Positions 18,766 to 29,113 of a stretch of DNA of 64,000 nt are shown here, one piece after another (the first letter of the stretch is position 1; every line of letters begins with the position of its first letter). This DNA is from Nostoc edaphicum CCNP1411 (GTDB taxonomy: Bacteria > Cyanobacteriota > Cyanobacteriia > Cyanobacteriales > Nostocaceae). The position numbers were made by a program, and so were the translations under genes. The notes under the pieces were generated by a model. It was not told where the DNA came from. It did no database searches and worked only from the letters and a program-made list of their open reading frames with translations. The DNA lies in contig NZ_CP054698.1 of the NCBI RefSeq assembly GCF_014023275.1, positions 3,038,001-3,102,000 of the forward strand. Reading direction: 5' to 3'.

Positions 18766-20205
18766 TCAGGACTTGCTTGTGGTGACTGCTTCGTTTAAAA
18801 CTAACTTTGGTTCTGGTGTCTCTTCTTCTTCTGGCAAACCATAAATTGATCTGTACAACTTCACGTACTCTTTGGCAGATTGATACCAACTAAAATCTTG
18901 GGCCATGCCACGTTGTTGTAGTTCTTGCCATTGCGGTTTAAAACGGAAGCCTTCCCAAGCCCGGATCATACAGGTGAAAAGGTCTAGCGGTTCATAGCGA
19001 TCAAAGCAATAACCAGTACCAGCAGCATTTTCAGGATCGTGATGGGTTACGGTGTCAACTAATCCACCTGTGCGGCGGACAATGGGCACAGAACCGTAGC
19101 GCAAAGACATCATTTGGCTAATACCGCATGGTTCAAAACGACTAGGCATTAAGAAAGCGTCAGTACCAGCGTAAATGCGGCGAGACAGGGCATCGTTATA
19201 CAGTAAGTAAGTTGCCATGCGTCCGGGGAAGCGGGATGCTAATTGCCACATCTGAGTTTCATAGTAGCGATCGCCTGTCCCCAACAGCACAAACTGGGCA
19301 TCTGTATAAGATAGGAAGCGATCGAGGATTTGCAATATCAAATCAATGCCTTTTTGTTCTACTAATCGGGTCACAATCCCAATTAAAAAGGCTTTAGAGT
19401 TGACTTCTAATCCTACTTCTTCTTGCAAAGCAATTTTGTTGGCTTTGCGTTTATCTAAAGTATCAGCAGTAAAGGTTTGAGCAATGTATTTGTCATTTTC
19501 TGGATTATAAACCTCGGTATCAATACCGTTGATAATTCCAGATAGTTTACCGCTAATAAAGGACAACAGACCTTCTAAAGTTTCACCGTAAGTCGCTGTC
19601 TTGATTTGCTCGGCATAAGTGGGCGAAACTGTATTTACCTTATTGGCAAATTGCACCGCCGCTGCCATGACGTTGTGTCCTTGCATATACCACGGACACC
19701 AAGTAATTTTCTCTAAATACCAACGCCACGGCCCTTGATAAGCCAGGTTATGAATGGTAAACACTGTGGTGATATCAGGATCTTGGTGCATCCACACGGG
19801 AATCATCCCCGTATGCCAATCATGACAGTGGATAATTTCTGGCTTCCAGTAATTCCAGGCAAACTCGGCTGCACCATTGGAAAAAAAGGTGAACCGCCAG
19901 TCTTCATCATCTCCAGAATAAATCCGGCGGGGTAGGAATACGGGATGTCCAAATAAGTACAAGGGAACATCAGTACCAGGCAGAACGCTTTCATAAACAG
20001 CAAATTCCTGGAACATGGCATTTCCCCGCCAGATGGGTTCTTTGGGAATTTCCATTTTGTCTGGCAGAAAGCCATAGTAAGGCAAGAATATCCGCACATC
20101 ATGCCCCATTTCTCTCAGAAATTTGGGTAATGCCCCAACAACATCACCCATTCCTCCTACTTTCGCAATGGGTGCTGCCTCTGCTGCAACAAATAGAATC
20201 CGCAT
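18766..20205 (-). CDS. glgA: glycogen synthase (GlgA2 type)
   Basis: Transfers glucose from ADP-glucose to alpha-1,4-glucan in cytosolic glycogen synthesis. 479 residues, GT5 family. The N-terminal [13 protein letters not shown] is the K-x-G-G nucleotide-sugar motif. [40 protein letters not shown] and the C-terminal [20 protein letters not shown] with [10 protein letters not shown] follow in order. The KVGGMGDVV form, rather than KAGGLGDVV, resembles the second cyanobacterial isoform, GlgA2. It is a single gene upstream of and co-oriented with hemC, separated by 126 bp. Confidence 0.95.
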   Translation of the reverse strand: MRILFVAAEAAPIAKVGGMGDVVGALPKFLREMGHDVRIFLPYYGFLPDKMEIPKEPIWRGNAMFQEFAVYESVLPGTDVPLYLFGHPVFLPRRIYSGDDEDWRFTFFSNGAAEFAWNYWKPEIIHCHDWHTGMIPVWMHQDPDITTVFTIHNLAYQGPWRWYLEKITWCPWYMQGHNVMAAAVQFANKVNTVSPTYAEQIKTATYGETLEGLLSFISGKLSGIINGIDTEVYNPENDKYIAQTFTADTLDKRKANKIALQEEVGLEVNSKAFLIGIVTRLVEQKGIDLILQILDRFLSYTDAQFVLLGTGDRYYETQMWQLASRFPGRMATYLLYNDALSRRIYAGTDAFLMPSRFEPCGISQMMSLRYGSVPIVRRTGGLVDTVTHHDPENAAGTGYCFDRYEPLDLFTCMIRAWEGFRFKPQWQELQQRGMAQDFSWYQSAKEYVKLYRSIYGLPEEEETPEPKLVLNEAVTTSKS

Positions 20206-20331
20206 GGTAATTTTTGCTTCCCTGAGTCTATATTGTCAAATTAACTTGCTGATCCCCACCAACGCGATTTTTCGCGTCTTTTGTGTAACGGCGATCAATT
20301 CTTATCTAATCACATCGGCTTGCCCAATTGC

Positions 20332-21303
20332 TTAGGAACCGCGCTGAATCACCGCAAAAATTTCTTCTAGAATTTCTTGCGCTCCCTGTTGCCGCAACAC
20401 TTCTGCTAGTTCTGTGCCTAGTGCTTCGGCATTGTTGGCAATGCCAGTGACGGTATCTTTTACCAGCTTTTGACCATCTACACTGGCGACTATGCCCGTT
20501 AAGGTCAAGTTATCACCAGATATTTCTGTATTTACACCGATAGGTACTTGACAGCCGCCCTCTAATGAGCGTAGAAAAGATCGTTCAGCGAGACAGCGAT
20601 CGCGTGTTTCGGGATGTTCGATGGCTTTGAGTAGAGATAGCAATTCACTATCATCAGCACGGCATTCTATCCCTAAAGCACCTTGTCCAACGGCGTGGAG
20701 TGAGATTTCTTTGGGGATAACTTGATGAACGCGATCGCTCATTCCCAATCTTTCTAATCCTGCTGCTGCCAAAATCAGGGCGTCGTACTCGCCTGCATCC
20801 AGTTTTGCCAACCGTGTAATCAAATTTCCCCGGACATCCTTAAAAGTAAAGTGGGGGAAATGGTGGCGTAACTGTGCTAAACGTCTCAGAGAAGATGTAC
20901 CAATTACCGCACCTTCTGGCAACGTATCAATTTGTTTATCTTTATGCTTTTCATGCACCACTAATGCATCTGCTGGATTTTCCCGTTCAGTAATTGCTGC
21001 CAGCATTAACCCTTCAGGTAAGTTAGTCGGCAGATCCTTGAGAGAATGAACTGCAAAGTCAATCTCCTGATTGAGCATTCCGAGTTCAAGTTCTTTAGTA
21101 AAAAGTCCTTTATCGCCAATCTTAGCTAATGCTACATCCAAGATTTTATCGCCTTGGGTAGACATGGTGTGGACTTCAAAAGTGATATCAGGAAAGCTTT
21201 TCTGGAGTTGCTCTTGTACCCAGTAGGTCTGAACCAGAGCAAGTTGGCTTTTGCGTGAACCAATCCGAATAGTGCGTGGGGGACTAGAAACAACTGAAGT
21301 CAT
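20332..21303 (-). CDS. hemC: porphobilinogen deaminase (hydroxymethylbilane synthase)
   Basis: Polymerises four porphobilinogens to hydroxymethylbilane in tetrapyrrole synthesis, feeding chlorophyll, haem and the bilins used by this locus. 323 residues from ATG 21303 ([20 protein letters not shown]). Family features are [38 protein letters not shown] and [14 protein letters not shown]. The dipyrromethane-cofactor Cys is in [11 protein letters not shown]. An in-frame ATG at 21342 would add 13 residues that are not typical of the family, so the internal start is preferred. Confidence 0.95.
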   Translation of the reverse strand: MTSVVSSPPRTIRIGSRKSQLALVQTYWVQEQLQKSFPDITFEVHTMSTQGDKILDVALAKIGDKGLFTKELELGMLNQEIDFAVHSLKDLPTNLPEGLMLAAITERENPADALVVHEKHKDKQIDTLPEGAVIGTSSLRRLAQLRHHFPHFTFKDVRGNLITRLAKLDAGEYDALILAAAGLERLGMSDRVHQVIPKEISLHAVGQGALGIECRADDSELLSLLKAIEHPETRDRCLAERSFLRSLEGGCQVPIGVNTEISGDNLTLTGIVASVDGQKLVKDTVTGIANNAEALGTELAEVLRQQGAQEILEEIFAVIQRGS

Positions 21304-21356
21304 AAAACAATATATCAAAGGAGGCGATAAATTCACTCTCATCTAGACTACCGTAG

Positions 21357-21532
21357 TCAGGGACTCATACTAATTTTGGAGTTTGGATTTTGGATTTTGG
21401 ATTACAATTCTTTACTAAAAAGGGAATGGGGAATGGGGAATGGGGAATGGGGAATTATTGAATAAATCTCTTCCTTGTCTTCCCTGTCTCTTTTCAATGC
21501 CCAATGCCCAATGCCCAATGCCCAATCCCCAA
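21357..21532. repeat. cluster of heptamer tandem repeats
   Basis: Holds TTTGGAT-type (21380-21402), GGGGAAT-type (21421-21456) and CCCAATG-type (21500-21526) tandem runs between hemC and the sensor kinase gene. Nothing else is seen. Confidence 0.75.
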
Positions 21533-24157
21533 CTAATTAGACTTACCTTCTAATGGGAGAGTGACCGCACAAGTTGTACCAATTCCTACTTGAGTGGTGA
21601 TGTTAATATGACCTTGGTGTAAATCTACACACTTTTTCACCACTACCAATCCTAATCCTGTACCAGGAATACTTCTGACATTCTTGCCACGATGAAACGG
21701 CTCAAACAACTGCTGTTGATCTGCTAGCGGAATTCCAATACCCTGATCTTGAACTTGGAGAATCACCGTATCTGATTTAAACTCCAGACTAAGATGCACA
21801 TTCCCTCCATGAGGAGAATATTTAATCGCATTTAGCAGCAAATTAGACAGAATAGAACGCAACAACCTTTCATCCACCCTAGCCGGAACAGCTTTTCCTT
21901 GGCAAATAAAACCAAGTGTGTGCCTTTCGTCTGTACTTAAGCGCATTTCTTCCACAAAATAACCGCAGAATCCTTCTAAATCTAGGAGTTTGGGATTAAA
22001 TTCTAGTTTTCCGGTTTCGGCTCGATTGATGGTCAAAATATCGTCTAATATCTGAACCATATTTTTGACAGAGAGTTGAATTCGCTGCAAGTTCCTCAAT
22101 CGTTTAGAAGAGTTATCCCATTCATCCTGACAGTTTTCTAGCAATTGAGCCGCTGCTAAGGCAGTACTCAGAGGAGTGCGAAATTCGTGAGATGCCATTG
22201 AGAAAAAACGTGTTTTCAGGGCGCTCAGTTCTCTCTCTCGTTCTAAGGCCATGCGAATTTCATCTAACCGCTTGCGTTCTGTAATATCGCGACAGTTAAC
22301 TATAATTCTAGTGTCTGCTGTATTATCTAGAAATTTCTGGCTAATAGCTTCTAGCATCCGCCACGAGCCATCTTTGTGCCGACAACGAAACTCGATTGGG
22401 GTAGTAACTTCGGAACTTTGAATAGCATGAGTAAAGCTATGGTGAGTATTAGCAAAATCATCCTGGTGAATGTAATCTAATAAGTTTTTGCCAATTAGTT
22501 CTGCGGCTGGATAACCCAAAACCTTTTCAACTGATGGGCTTTCGTAACGAATAGAACCATCTACATCGAGAATTTTGACAATATCTAAAGCATTTTCAAT
22601 CAATGAGCGGAAGCGTTCCTCGCTCTGGCGTAGCGCCTGTTCAGCTTGTTTGCGCTCGGTAATGTCACGTTGTACTGATATCCAGTGGGTATACCAGCCA
22701 GTTTCATCGGCTACGGGGAAAACGCTAAATTCATTCCAGAATTCAGACCCATCTTTGCGGTAGTTAATTACCTGAACGGTGACTGATTCCCAACGAGAAA
22801 GCGCAGTCCAGACTTTATCCATTTCAGTTTGACTTGTTTTCGCTCCTTGAAGAATACGGGGCGTTTTACCTAAAACTTCTCCCAGGCTGTAACCTGTGAT
22901 TCGGGTGAATGCTTCGTTAACATAAATAATCTGTGGCCCAGGTTCGTCAATGGGTTGCGCTTCAGTGATCACTACAGCATCATTGGTATTTACAACTACA
23001 GATTGCAGCAATCTTACCTGTTCTTCCTGCTTCTTTTGGTGTGTGATATCAGCAATCACTGCTACCATGCCATTGATACTATCGTCGCGATCATGTAATG
23101 GAGCGGCGGAGAAAATTATATCGATCGCAGTGCCATCTTTTTTAAAACGGCGCAATTCTACTCTGGTATACGTTGTTCCTTGTAAGATACTTTGTTGCAG
23201 AGTATTATATTCCTCTAATTGATCGTCTAAAAAAATTGGGTTAGGAAGGTCCATTACCTCCGCCTCTGTCCAGCCAAACATCCGTTCAGCAGCAGGATTC
23301 CAGATTTTCACATTCCCTTCTAAATCAAGTGTGAAAATGGCGCGAGGAGAGGCAGTAATTAGAGCTTGCAGCGCGGCTTGGGTGCGCTGACGTTCGGCAA
23401 TTTCTGCTCGGAGGGAGACATTGGCTTTAGCTAATTCTTGAGTCCGCTGTTCAACGCGGTGTTCTAATTCAGCGTTGAGTGTTTGTAGCTGTTTGTAAAG
23501 TTCTGACTGTTGGATAGCGATCGCTACCTGGGTTGCAAGTTGCTTCATTAACTCAACTTCCCAAGATTCCCAGATGCGGGTGCGATCGCACTGATGGGCA
23601 ATCAATAAGCCCCAAAGATAAGGGGTAGAAGCAGGTGTCTTGCTATCTCGTTGTTTATCCGCTTCCCGATTTTCTTGTAAAATTGGCACTACCAACTTGG
23701 CTTTAACACCGAACTGTTTCACGAAGTCTGCCAAACATGGTTCGACATCTGCTTGTTCAACGTTTGCGATCGCGCGGGTTTTTCCTAATGAATAAGCTTG
23801 ATGATACTCTCTAGGAAACACTTCTTGTGGAAAAGTTTCCCCTAAAATTTTTATATATTCAGGTAAAACTGTTTCAGTCATTGCGCTGCCTGTACCATCT
23901 TCCCAGAGGCGATAAATTAGCACCCTATCTGCTTGGAGAAACTCGCGCACGTCTGCAACAGTGGTAGTAAGAACTTCCTCTAACTCCAAAGATTCACGGA
24001 TATGATGAGCAATCTGGTTTACCAGGCGTTCCCGCTCAGTTTGTTGCCGCAGTATCACTTCTGCCCGTTGCCGTTTAGTTACTTCTAGATTGAGAAAATA
24101 GTAAATTACCGCCAATGCAATAATGCTAAAGCCAACACCGATGGGGGCGAGATTCAT
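21533..24157 (-). CDS. membrane-anchored GAF/PAS sensor histidine kinase
   Basis: 874 residues. One N-terminal membrane segment (about 5-22) is followed by a GAF domain (about 45-220) of phytochrome-like type, then a coiled coil. Three PAS domains with PAC motifs follow (about 265-380, 385-505, 520-635), then HisKA with phospho-acceptor His657 (MASHEFRTPLS), then HATPase_c (LLLNAIKYSPHGG, DQGIGIP, GTGLGLVVVKK). The GAF has Cys141 at the chromophore-Cys position, but Leu rather than His follows (VEPCLADF), so bilin binding is doubtful. No response regulator is adjacent on the same strand. An OmpR-type regulator lies 1.2 kb away on the other strand. Confidence 0.93.
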   Translation of the reverse strand: MNLAPIGVGFSIIALAVIYYFLNLEVTKRQRAEVILRQQTERERLVNQIAHHIRESLELEEVLTTTVADVREFLQADRVLIYRLWEDGTGSAMTETVLPEYIKILGETFPQEVFPREYHQAYSLGKTRAIANVEQADVEPCLADFVKQFGVKAKLVVPILQENREADKQRDSKTPASTPYLWGLLIAHQCDRTRIWESWEVELMKQLATQVAIAIQQSELYKQLQTLNAELEHRVEQRTQELAKANVSLRAEIAERQRTQAALQALITASPRAIFTLDLEGNVKIWNPAAERMFGWTEAEVMDLPNPIFLDDQLEEYNTLQQSILQGTTYTRVELRRFKKDGTAIDIIFSAAPLHDRDDSINGMVAVIADITHQKKQEEQVRLLQSVVVNTNDAVVITEAQPIDEPGPQIIYVNEAFTRITGYSLGEVLGKTPRILQGAKTSQTEMDKVWTALSRWESVTVQVINYRKDGSEFWNEFSVFPVADETGWYTHWISVQRDITERKQAEQALRQSEERFRSLIENALDIVKILDVDGSIRYESPSVEKVLGYPAAELIGKNLLDYIHQDDFANTHHSFTHAIQSSEVTTPIEFRCRHKDGSWRMLEAISQKFLDNTADTRIIVNCRDITERKRLDEIRMALERERELSALKTRFFSMASHEFRTPLSTALAAAQLLENCQDEWDNSSKRLRNLQRIQLSVKNMVQILDDILTINRAETGKLEFNPKLLDLEGFCGYFVEEMRLSTDERHTLGFICQGKAVPARVDERLLRSILSNLLLNAIKYSPHGGNVHLSLEFKSDTVILQVQDQGIGIPLADQQQLFEPFHRGKNVRSIPGTGLGLVVVKKCVDLHQGHINITTQVGIGTTCAVTLPLEGKSN

Positions 24158-24551
24158 AACGGTGACATACTCCTACACTGATGCAAGCATACAGCTTAGG
24201 CTTCTCAGTGACTCCCGGTATCCCGTCGGACATTAACTGAGCTTTGTTTTAAGTCCACGAGATGCCCCTCCGCAGACTTTGAACAAGTACCAAAAAGTCT
24301 GTTCTACCTTAGTACCGCTAGAATTTTACCCATTCACGGAGATGACAAAAAAAATGTCTATTCTTGAATGGAACCCCATATTCTAGATTGTTTAGGTTCA
24401 GTGTACAACCAGCATTTTCGGCTTTGTCTGTACTTATTTATCATCCCATTGATTGCGGTATTTGCCTTAAGAAATATAATCAATATGGGTCATGATTCGA
24501 CAGAGTAAAAAGCTCATATTAAAATTATCGAACGTCCATAATACAAAAAAA
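24158..24551. other. non-coding region
   Basis: No gene or strong structure is seen, only A/T-rich sequence upstream of the sensor kinase gene. The kinase promoter is expected here. Confidence 0.5.
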
Positions 24552-24857
24552 TTAACAATTTTTATCAAATCTAGTGTATAAACCACCATACTTAAACCAG
24601 TATTGCCTTAACTGATGACAAGGCGTAAACAAACTGGCTTTGACACGATAAAGAAAAACCTGCCGATGGTCGCCCATCCAAATTTTGTCAACCGGCTCAA
24701 CAGAAATTAATGTTCCTCCTAGGGCATCTATACACTCGGTAAATCTTTCAACGCAAGAATAGTCTATAGTTTCAAATAGAAAAAAGTGACCCGAACAGAT
24801 TAAATGACGGCTTCTTATCCAACATTGGAGCTTTTTATGCGCTTGTGGCGGCAACAT
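24552..24857 (-). CDS. small conserved hypothetical protein
   Basis: 101 residues starting MLPPQAHKKLQCWIRSRHLI. The composition is protein-like, with a plausible alpha-beta pattern (HFFLFETIDYSCVERFTECI, GGTLISVEPVDKIW, VFLYRVKASLF). It resembles short hypothetical proteins common in Nostocales that end in a YGGLYTRFD-like motif. No known domain or transmembrane segment is recognised, and no operon partner is present. Coding is supported by length, ATG start and codon pattern only. Confidence 0.6.
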   Translation of the reverse strand: MLPPQAHKKLQCWIRSRHLICSGHFFLFETIDYSCVERFTECIDALGGTLISVEPVDKIWMGDHRQVFLYRVKASLFTPCHQLRQYWFKYGGLYTRFDKNC

Positions 24858-25282
24858 TCTTTTGCTTCAAATAATTTGATATGAATGCAGGGTTTATGGG
24901 AGTACGGTTCGGTGAAAGGGGAAGGTGGGGCCCCCACGCAGTGGGGATAAGGGGCAGAGGGAAGAAAAAACCTTTAAGCCAAACCCAGTAACTTTTTCCC
25001 CAAACGTAATTCTGAGGTCAAAATGCTTATCGGAGCATATTGGGGTTTATGGGACTTATCCACCAAAAGGCATTTTCTGAAAATCTCTTGGCTCAAGATA
25101 GAGTTCTTTTGGAACGTCTAAAGGAGGTTATTAAAAACCTACATAGAATAGAAAGTTACATATCAAAAGTAAGGAAATAGCTCAGGAAATAGTAAAGAAA
25201 TCGGAAAGAAGCAACGAAATCTAGAAATTGTTACTTTTCGCAATATTTCCTCAAGCAGAGTTCGTAGATTGTTTTAAAGATA
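24858..25282. other. non-coding region
   Basis: Contains the palindrome GTGGGGCCCCCAC (24926-24938) and otherwise A/T-rich sequence ahead of the repeat element. No gene is seen. Confidence 0.5.
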
Positions 25283-25388
25283 ACTAGTACCGCAAGGCGG
25301 AATTAAAAATTAAAAATTAAAAATGAATACAGCATAAGGGTTTCGTTGATTTGGAATGATTGGCTTATTTCCGCCGTGTTCTACTAGT
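25283..25388 (+). repeat. palindrome-ended repeat element, copy 2 (106 bp)
   Basis: Same element as 13060-13172 in opposite orientation. It has ACTAGT at both ends, ~20-bp inverted ends with a shared GGCGGAA core, three TTAAAAA units instead of four, and only two substitutions outside the heptamer change. Its right end lies 16 bp upstream of the ATG of the OmpR-type regulator. Confidence 0.87.
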
Positions 25389-25404
25389 ATGGTTAAAAAA
25401 AATT

Positions 25405-26082
25405 ATGCGAATTCTCTTAGTTGAGGATGATGTACGCCTTGCCGAAACTTTAGCAGAAGCCCTTACAGACCAGCGTTATGTGGTTGATGTGGTGACAGAT
25501 GGTGAGGCGGGATGGAATCAAGCCAAAATGCTGGATTATGATTTGCTGCTGCTGGATGTGATGTTACCAGAACTCGATGGAATTAGTTTATGTCATCGGT
25601 TGCGATCGCACAGCTACACTATGCCTGTTCTCATGCTTACTGCTCGTGACACCGTTAGCGATAAAATCACCGGACTCGATGCAGGTGCAGATGATTATGT
25701 CGTTAAACCGGTGGATTTGCAAGAACTATTTGCACGAATTCGCGCCTTGCTTCGTCGGGGTAATGTTTCATCGCCGCCGATTTTGGAATGGGGCAATCTG
25801 CATCTCAACCCCAGTACTTATGAAGTGAGCTACGGTAATAATATGCTACATTTAACACCGAAAGAGTACGGAATATTAGAGCTATTACTGCGAAATGGTC
25901 GTCGTGTCCTGAGTCGCAGCGTGATTATTGAACATATTTGGTCGCTAGAGTCTCCTCCAGAAGAACACGCTGTGAAAGTTCATCTTAGAAGCCTGCGTCA
26001 AAAGCTTAAAGCCGCCGGAGCTTTTGAAGATTTTATTGAAACAGTTCACGGTGTAGGCTACCGTCTTAAACAACTCGATTAA
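25405..26082 (+). CDS. OmpR/PhoB-family response regulator
   Basis: 225 residues from ATG 25405 (MRILLVEDDVRLAETLAEAL). The receiver domain (1-~115) has the acidic pocket EDD, phospho-acceptor Asp in LLLLDVMLPELDG, Thr in MLTARD and Lys in YVVKPVD. A C-terminal winged-helix DNA-binding domain follows (about 125-222, LTPKEYGILELLLRNGRRVL, VHLRSLRQKLK, VHGVGYRL). No cognate kinase is adjacent on this strand. A TTG inside the upstream repeat element opens a 15-residue in-frame extension (MAYFRRVLLV), which is not preferred because the ATG fits the family start. Confidence 0.94.
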   Translation: MRILLVEDDVRLAETLAEALTDQRYVVDVVTDGEAGWNQAKMLDYDLLLLDVMLPELDGISLCHRLRSHSYTMPVLMLTARDTVSDKITGLDAGADDYVVKPVDLQELFARIRALLRRGNVSSPPILEWGNLHLNPSTYEVSYGNNMLHLTPKEYGILELLLRNGRRVLSRSVIIEHIWSLESPPEEHAVKVHLRSLRQKLKAAGAFEDFIETVHGVGYRLKQLD

Positions 26083-26092
26083 TTACTCACAC

Positions 26093-26515
26093 TTAAGGGT
26101 CAGGCTTCAGATATTCTTGCAATTCTTGAGTACGCAGTTTTGTAGTATTTTCTAGACAACCAAAATAAATAGTAGGGGCAATACTTCCGCCCTCATATCT
26201 GCTTCTCTCAAACTCACAATTGGTATCTCGAAACTTTATCCACGCTAACTGTGCAGCAATTAATTTCTGTTTTCTCGGCTTTTCTAATGTAGATACCAAT
26301 TTTTGATAAGCTTGATTCAGTTTTTTATCTGAATTCTGATAAGACAACTTCGTACATTCATTAATTGCTGTTTGAGTTTGAGGATTATTACAGTTGAGCT
26401 TTTGAACTAAAAGGATCTCAGATAAATCAGGCGTTGTGCCTGCTAATGTCACAGTGGTAGTATCTAAACTGCTGAGAGTTAACATACTCGCCAAAACTAA
26501 TAATAACTGACGCAT
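26093..26515 (-). CDS. LprI/DUF1311-type secreted protein
   Basis: 140 residues. The N-terminal ~26 residues form a signal peptide (MRQLLLVLASMLTLSSL). The mature part has the LprI-like pattern: CNNPQTQTAINECTKLSYQN, LNQAYQKLVSTL, AQLAWIKFRDTNCEFERSRY, FGCLENTTKLRTQEL, with four Cys likely forming disulfides. Family members include a mycobacterial lysozyme inhibitor, but most are of unknown role. It is probably periplasmic. It ends 10 bp from the convergent response-regulator gene. Confidence 0.85.
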   Translation of the reverse strand: MRQLLLVLASMLTLSSLDTTTVTLAGTTPDLSEILLVQKLNCNNPQTQTAINECTKLSYQNSDKKLNQAYQKLVSTLEKPRKQKLIAAQLAWIKFRDTNCEFERSRYEGGSIAPTIYFGCLENTTKLRTQELQEYLKPDP

Positions 26516-27274
26516 AGGAAAATATTTATTGTTAGAGTTGATTTACAAAGTAAATTTTAAGTAGGGTGTGTTATTTCTTTAGCCTAACTCACTGCTACGT
26601 ACATAGTAAAGTGCATTAGAAATTTTTTATATTCTGCCTACCAGGAGACTCTCTCGATGGAGTTTTGGTTACAAGAAGAAGACAGTAGCCACACGGAATC
26701 AAAAGGAGGGAAAGCGATCGCTAGTATATATACTTATTGCATCAGTCAAGAAAAGGAATGAAATTTTTATTTTATTTAAGCAAATAAAACGTACATTTTT
26801 GTTAGAAGTATGATATCTGTGTATAAAATATTTTTATTATACGTCAAATTACGACAAAACTCTTGCGTTTATTATTCAAATAACTGTATTCTTTATATTG
26901 TTGAAAATTGTTTTTCACAAAAGCAATAACAACGCATAATTTCAGCACATAGGAAAAGTATTGTCTTGGCGAATCGATAAATAGTCGATATCAAACCAAA
27001 ATATATGTATGCCGTTGTCGCTGGCATGATAAGTAACAGGACTAACTACAAAAATGAAAAATTAAATATTTTGTTTATGTATGTAGTGTAGCAAAGAATT
27101 CAAAAATTTCCCTATCCCTTATCTCCTACAGGCTATACCTAATTTGAATAAAGAAGAGTATCGGCTAAATTCTCAGACTTTCATCTCTACTAATCGAGGC
27201 AAGAAACTTATTCTGTGCTGGCTGAGTTTGGGATTTCAAGCCCATTTTATCAACGAATCACGACCAGGAAAATT
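26516..27274. other. long non-coding region upstream of crtR
   Basis: A/T-rich, 759 bp. A 34-codon frame at 26657-26761 exists but has no support. A dispersed GTAGGGTGTGTTA-type fragment lies near 26561. The crtR promoter should be here; a ribosome-binding AGGA at 27265-27268 precedes the chosen ATG. Confidence 0.5.
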
Positions 27275-28336
27275 ATGACCTCTTTAGATCCTAATTTTTT
27301 TGACATCCCTGACAAAAGCCTAATCATCATCAACCCAGCCGTTGATGACTATAAAAAACTAAATGGCAACAACTTGGAAGTCATCTTTAAAGACGTAGTA
27401 AATACAGAAGTAAAAACGGTAACTTCAGAAGCACATAAGCTGCTGAAAATTCCACCTAAAGAATTGTTAGCGCCTCCTGGTGATTTCAATCCAACGCTAC
27501 TACTGTTTTGTGCATCGGTGACGGTGCTAGTTTTATCTAACTGTGGTTACTGGCTTTGGCAATGGCCAGACTGGCTGTGCTTTAGCTTTAACACTATTGC
27601 CTTGCATTGTGCTGGCACAGTAATTCATGATGCTTGTCACCAATCTGCCCACCGCAATCGAGTAATTAATGCCATGCTAGGGCATGGTAGCGCCCTGATG
27701 CTAGGGTTTGTTTTCCCAGTGTTTACGCGAGTACATTTGCAGCATCATGCTCATGTCAACCATCCCAAAGATGACCCAGATCATTTTGTTTCTACAGGTG
27801 GGCCGCTGTGGCTAATTGCATTTCGATTCTTATCCCACGAGGTGTTTTTCTTTCGACGGCGACTGTGGCGCAAATATGAGCTATTGGAATGGTTTATTAG
27901 CCGCTCAATCGTTATTGCAATTGTTTATATCTCAATTCAATATCATTTTTTAATGTACGTTCTCAATTTTTGGGTTGTGCCTTCTGGTATTGTGGGATTA
28001 ATACTGGGCCTATTTTTTGATTATTTACCCCATCGTCCCTTTGTTGAACGCGATCGCTGGAAAAATGCTCGTGTATACCCTAGCCCAATTCTTAATATCC
28101 TGATTTTAGGACAGAACTACCATTTAATTCATCATTTATGGACTAATATTCCCTGGTATAAATATCAGTCTACATATTACGTGATGAAGCCTTTGTTAGA
28201 TGAAAAAGGCTGTTATCAAAGTTCAGGATTACTACAAAAGAAAGACTTTTTGGAGTTTATTTACGATATCTTTGTAGGGATTCGGTTTAATCATCATAAA
28301 ACTAAAAATCAAGACGAATCACAAAGTCAGAAATAA
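27275..28336 (+). CDS. crtR: beta-carotene hydroxylase CrtR
   Basis: Membrane di-iron hydroxylase that makes zeaxanthin-type xanthophylls and myxoxanthophyll precursors. 353 residues from ATG 27275 (MTSLDPNFFDIPD). His boxes typical of the desaturase superfamily are visible: HDACHQSAH, HLQHHAHVNHPKDDPDHFVS and NYHLIHHLWTNIPWY. Conserved cyanobacterial CrtR stretches include GHGSALMLGFVFPVFTRVHL, FFDYLPHRPFVERDRWKNAR and YPSPILNILILGQNYHL. Hydrophobic helices fit thylakoid or plasma-membrane location. The longer frame from 27215 is rejected because the ATG has an AGGAAAA leader and matches the family start. Confidence 0.92.
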   Translation: MTSLDPNFFDIPDKSLIIINPAVDDYKKLNGNNLEVIFKDVVNTEVKTVTSEAHKLLKIPPKELLAPPGDFNPTLLLFCASVTVLVLSNCGYWLWQWPDWLCFSFNTIALHCAGTVIHDACHQSAHRNRVINAMLGHGSALMLGFVFPVFTRVHLQHHAHVNHPKDDPDHFVSTGGPLWLIAFRFLSHEVFFFRRRLWRKYELLEWFISRSIVIAIVYISIQYHFLMYVLNFWVVPSGIVGLILGLFFDYLPHRPFVERDRWKNARVYPSPILNILILGQNYHLIHHLWTNIPWYKYQSTYYVMKPLLDEKGCYQSSGLLQKKDFLEFIYDIFVGIRFNHHKTKNQDESQSQK

Positions 28337-28366
28337 TGTCATTTGTCATTTGTCCTTTGTAAATGA

Positions 28367-29113
28367 TTAATGACTATCGTTTTCATAATTAGGGTCTTCA
28401 GTACCAAGCAGTTTGTCCCAGAAGGTAAAATACAAACCGTAGTGTACTTTGTATTTGCGATGATGTATAGAATGATGCGTAGAGCCGATAAGCCACCTTC
28501 CAATCCAGTTGTTTTTAGATGAGGAGGGAAATACCTCAAATCCGAGATGGGTAAGGACTGCCCATACTGTCATAATCACAAGTGCGGCAACTAAAGTGAT
28601 AAAATGCAGCGGAACTATAAAGCTTACACCTACAAAGAAAAGTCCTTGGACGATCGCTTCTGGTAAGTCGAATGCAGAAGAACTCCAGGGCGTTGGCTCT
28701 CCTGAACGGTGGTGCCCATAATGCATCCACTTAAAAATCAAAGGCTGGTGAAATATCCGGTGGATAAAATAAAAGTAAGTATCCTGAAGAACAAGCACTG
28801 CAATAAAGCTAACTACCAAATACCACAGTCCGTACTTCCATATATCAGTGTATAACAGCGTTGCTCCCAAACTATACTCTGAGATGATAAACGCTCCACA
28901 AATAGCAAAAACTACTGCGGATAGTACCGATAATTCGATATCCTTTTTAACGGAACCACTCATCAACGGTTTTAAACGCAAACTCTTGTTGGCGAGGGAC
29001 TTTCCCAAAACTAAATAAAAGAGCAAGTATGCTCCCCCAGCTATCAGAAAGTATCGGGCAAGAGTGATACCAAACAGGGAAAAGAAATAATACCAAAAAG
29101 AGTGGTTTGTCAA
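28367..29113 (-). CDS. sterol-desaturase/fatty-acid-hydroxylase family membrane protein
   Basis: 248 residues with about five membrane helices and the His-rich di-iron motifs of the family: HRIFHQP, HYGHHRSGE and STHHSIHHRKYKVHYG near the C-terminus, ending FWDKLLGTEDP. Such enzymes hydroxylate or desaturate lipids, sterols or carotenoids, and the substrate is unknown here. The start is TTG at 29113 (MTNHSFWYYFFSL). It is convergent with crtR, 30 bp apart, so two different di-iron membrane oxygenases sit tail to tail. The gap carries a short TTTGTCA repeat. Confidence 0.88.
   Translation of the reverse strand: MTNHSFWYYFFSLFGITLARYFLIAGGAYLLFYLVLGKSLANKSLRLKPLMSGSVKKDIELSVLSAVVFAICGAFIISEYSLGATLLYTDIWKYGLWYLVVSFIAVLVLQDTYFYFIHRIFHQPLIFKWMHYGHHRSGEPTPWSSSAFDLPEAIVQGLFFVGVSFIVPLHFITLVAALVIMTVWAVLTHLGFEVFPSSSKNNWIGRWLIGSTHHSIHHRKYKVHYGLYFTFWDKLLGTEDPNYENDSH

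Noticed and set aside
21533..24157. Bilin-binding GAF in the first large kinase
   Set aside because: A Cys is present at the right place, but the following residue is Leu rather than His and other landmarks are weak.
26657..26761. 34-codon frame upstream of crtR
   Set aside because: Too short, with no recognisable motif. An AGGAG-like leader is not convincing.
27215..27274. N-terminal extension of CrtR
   Set aside because: The internal ATG has a ribosome-binding site and matches the family start.
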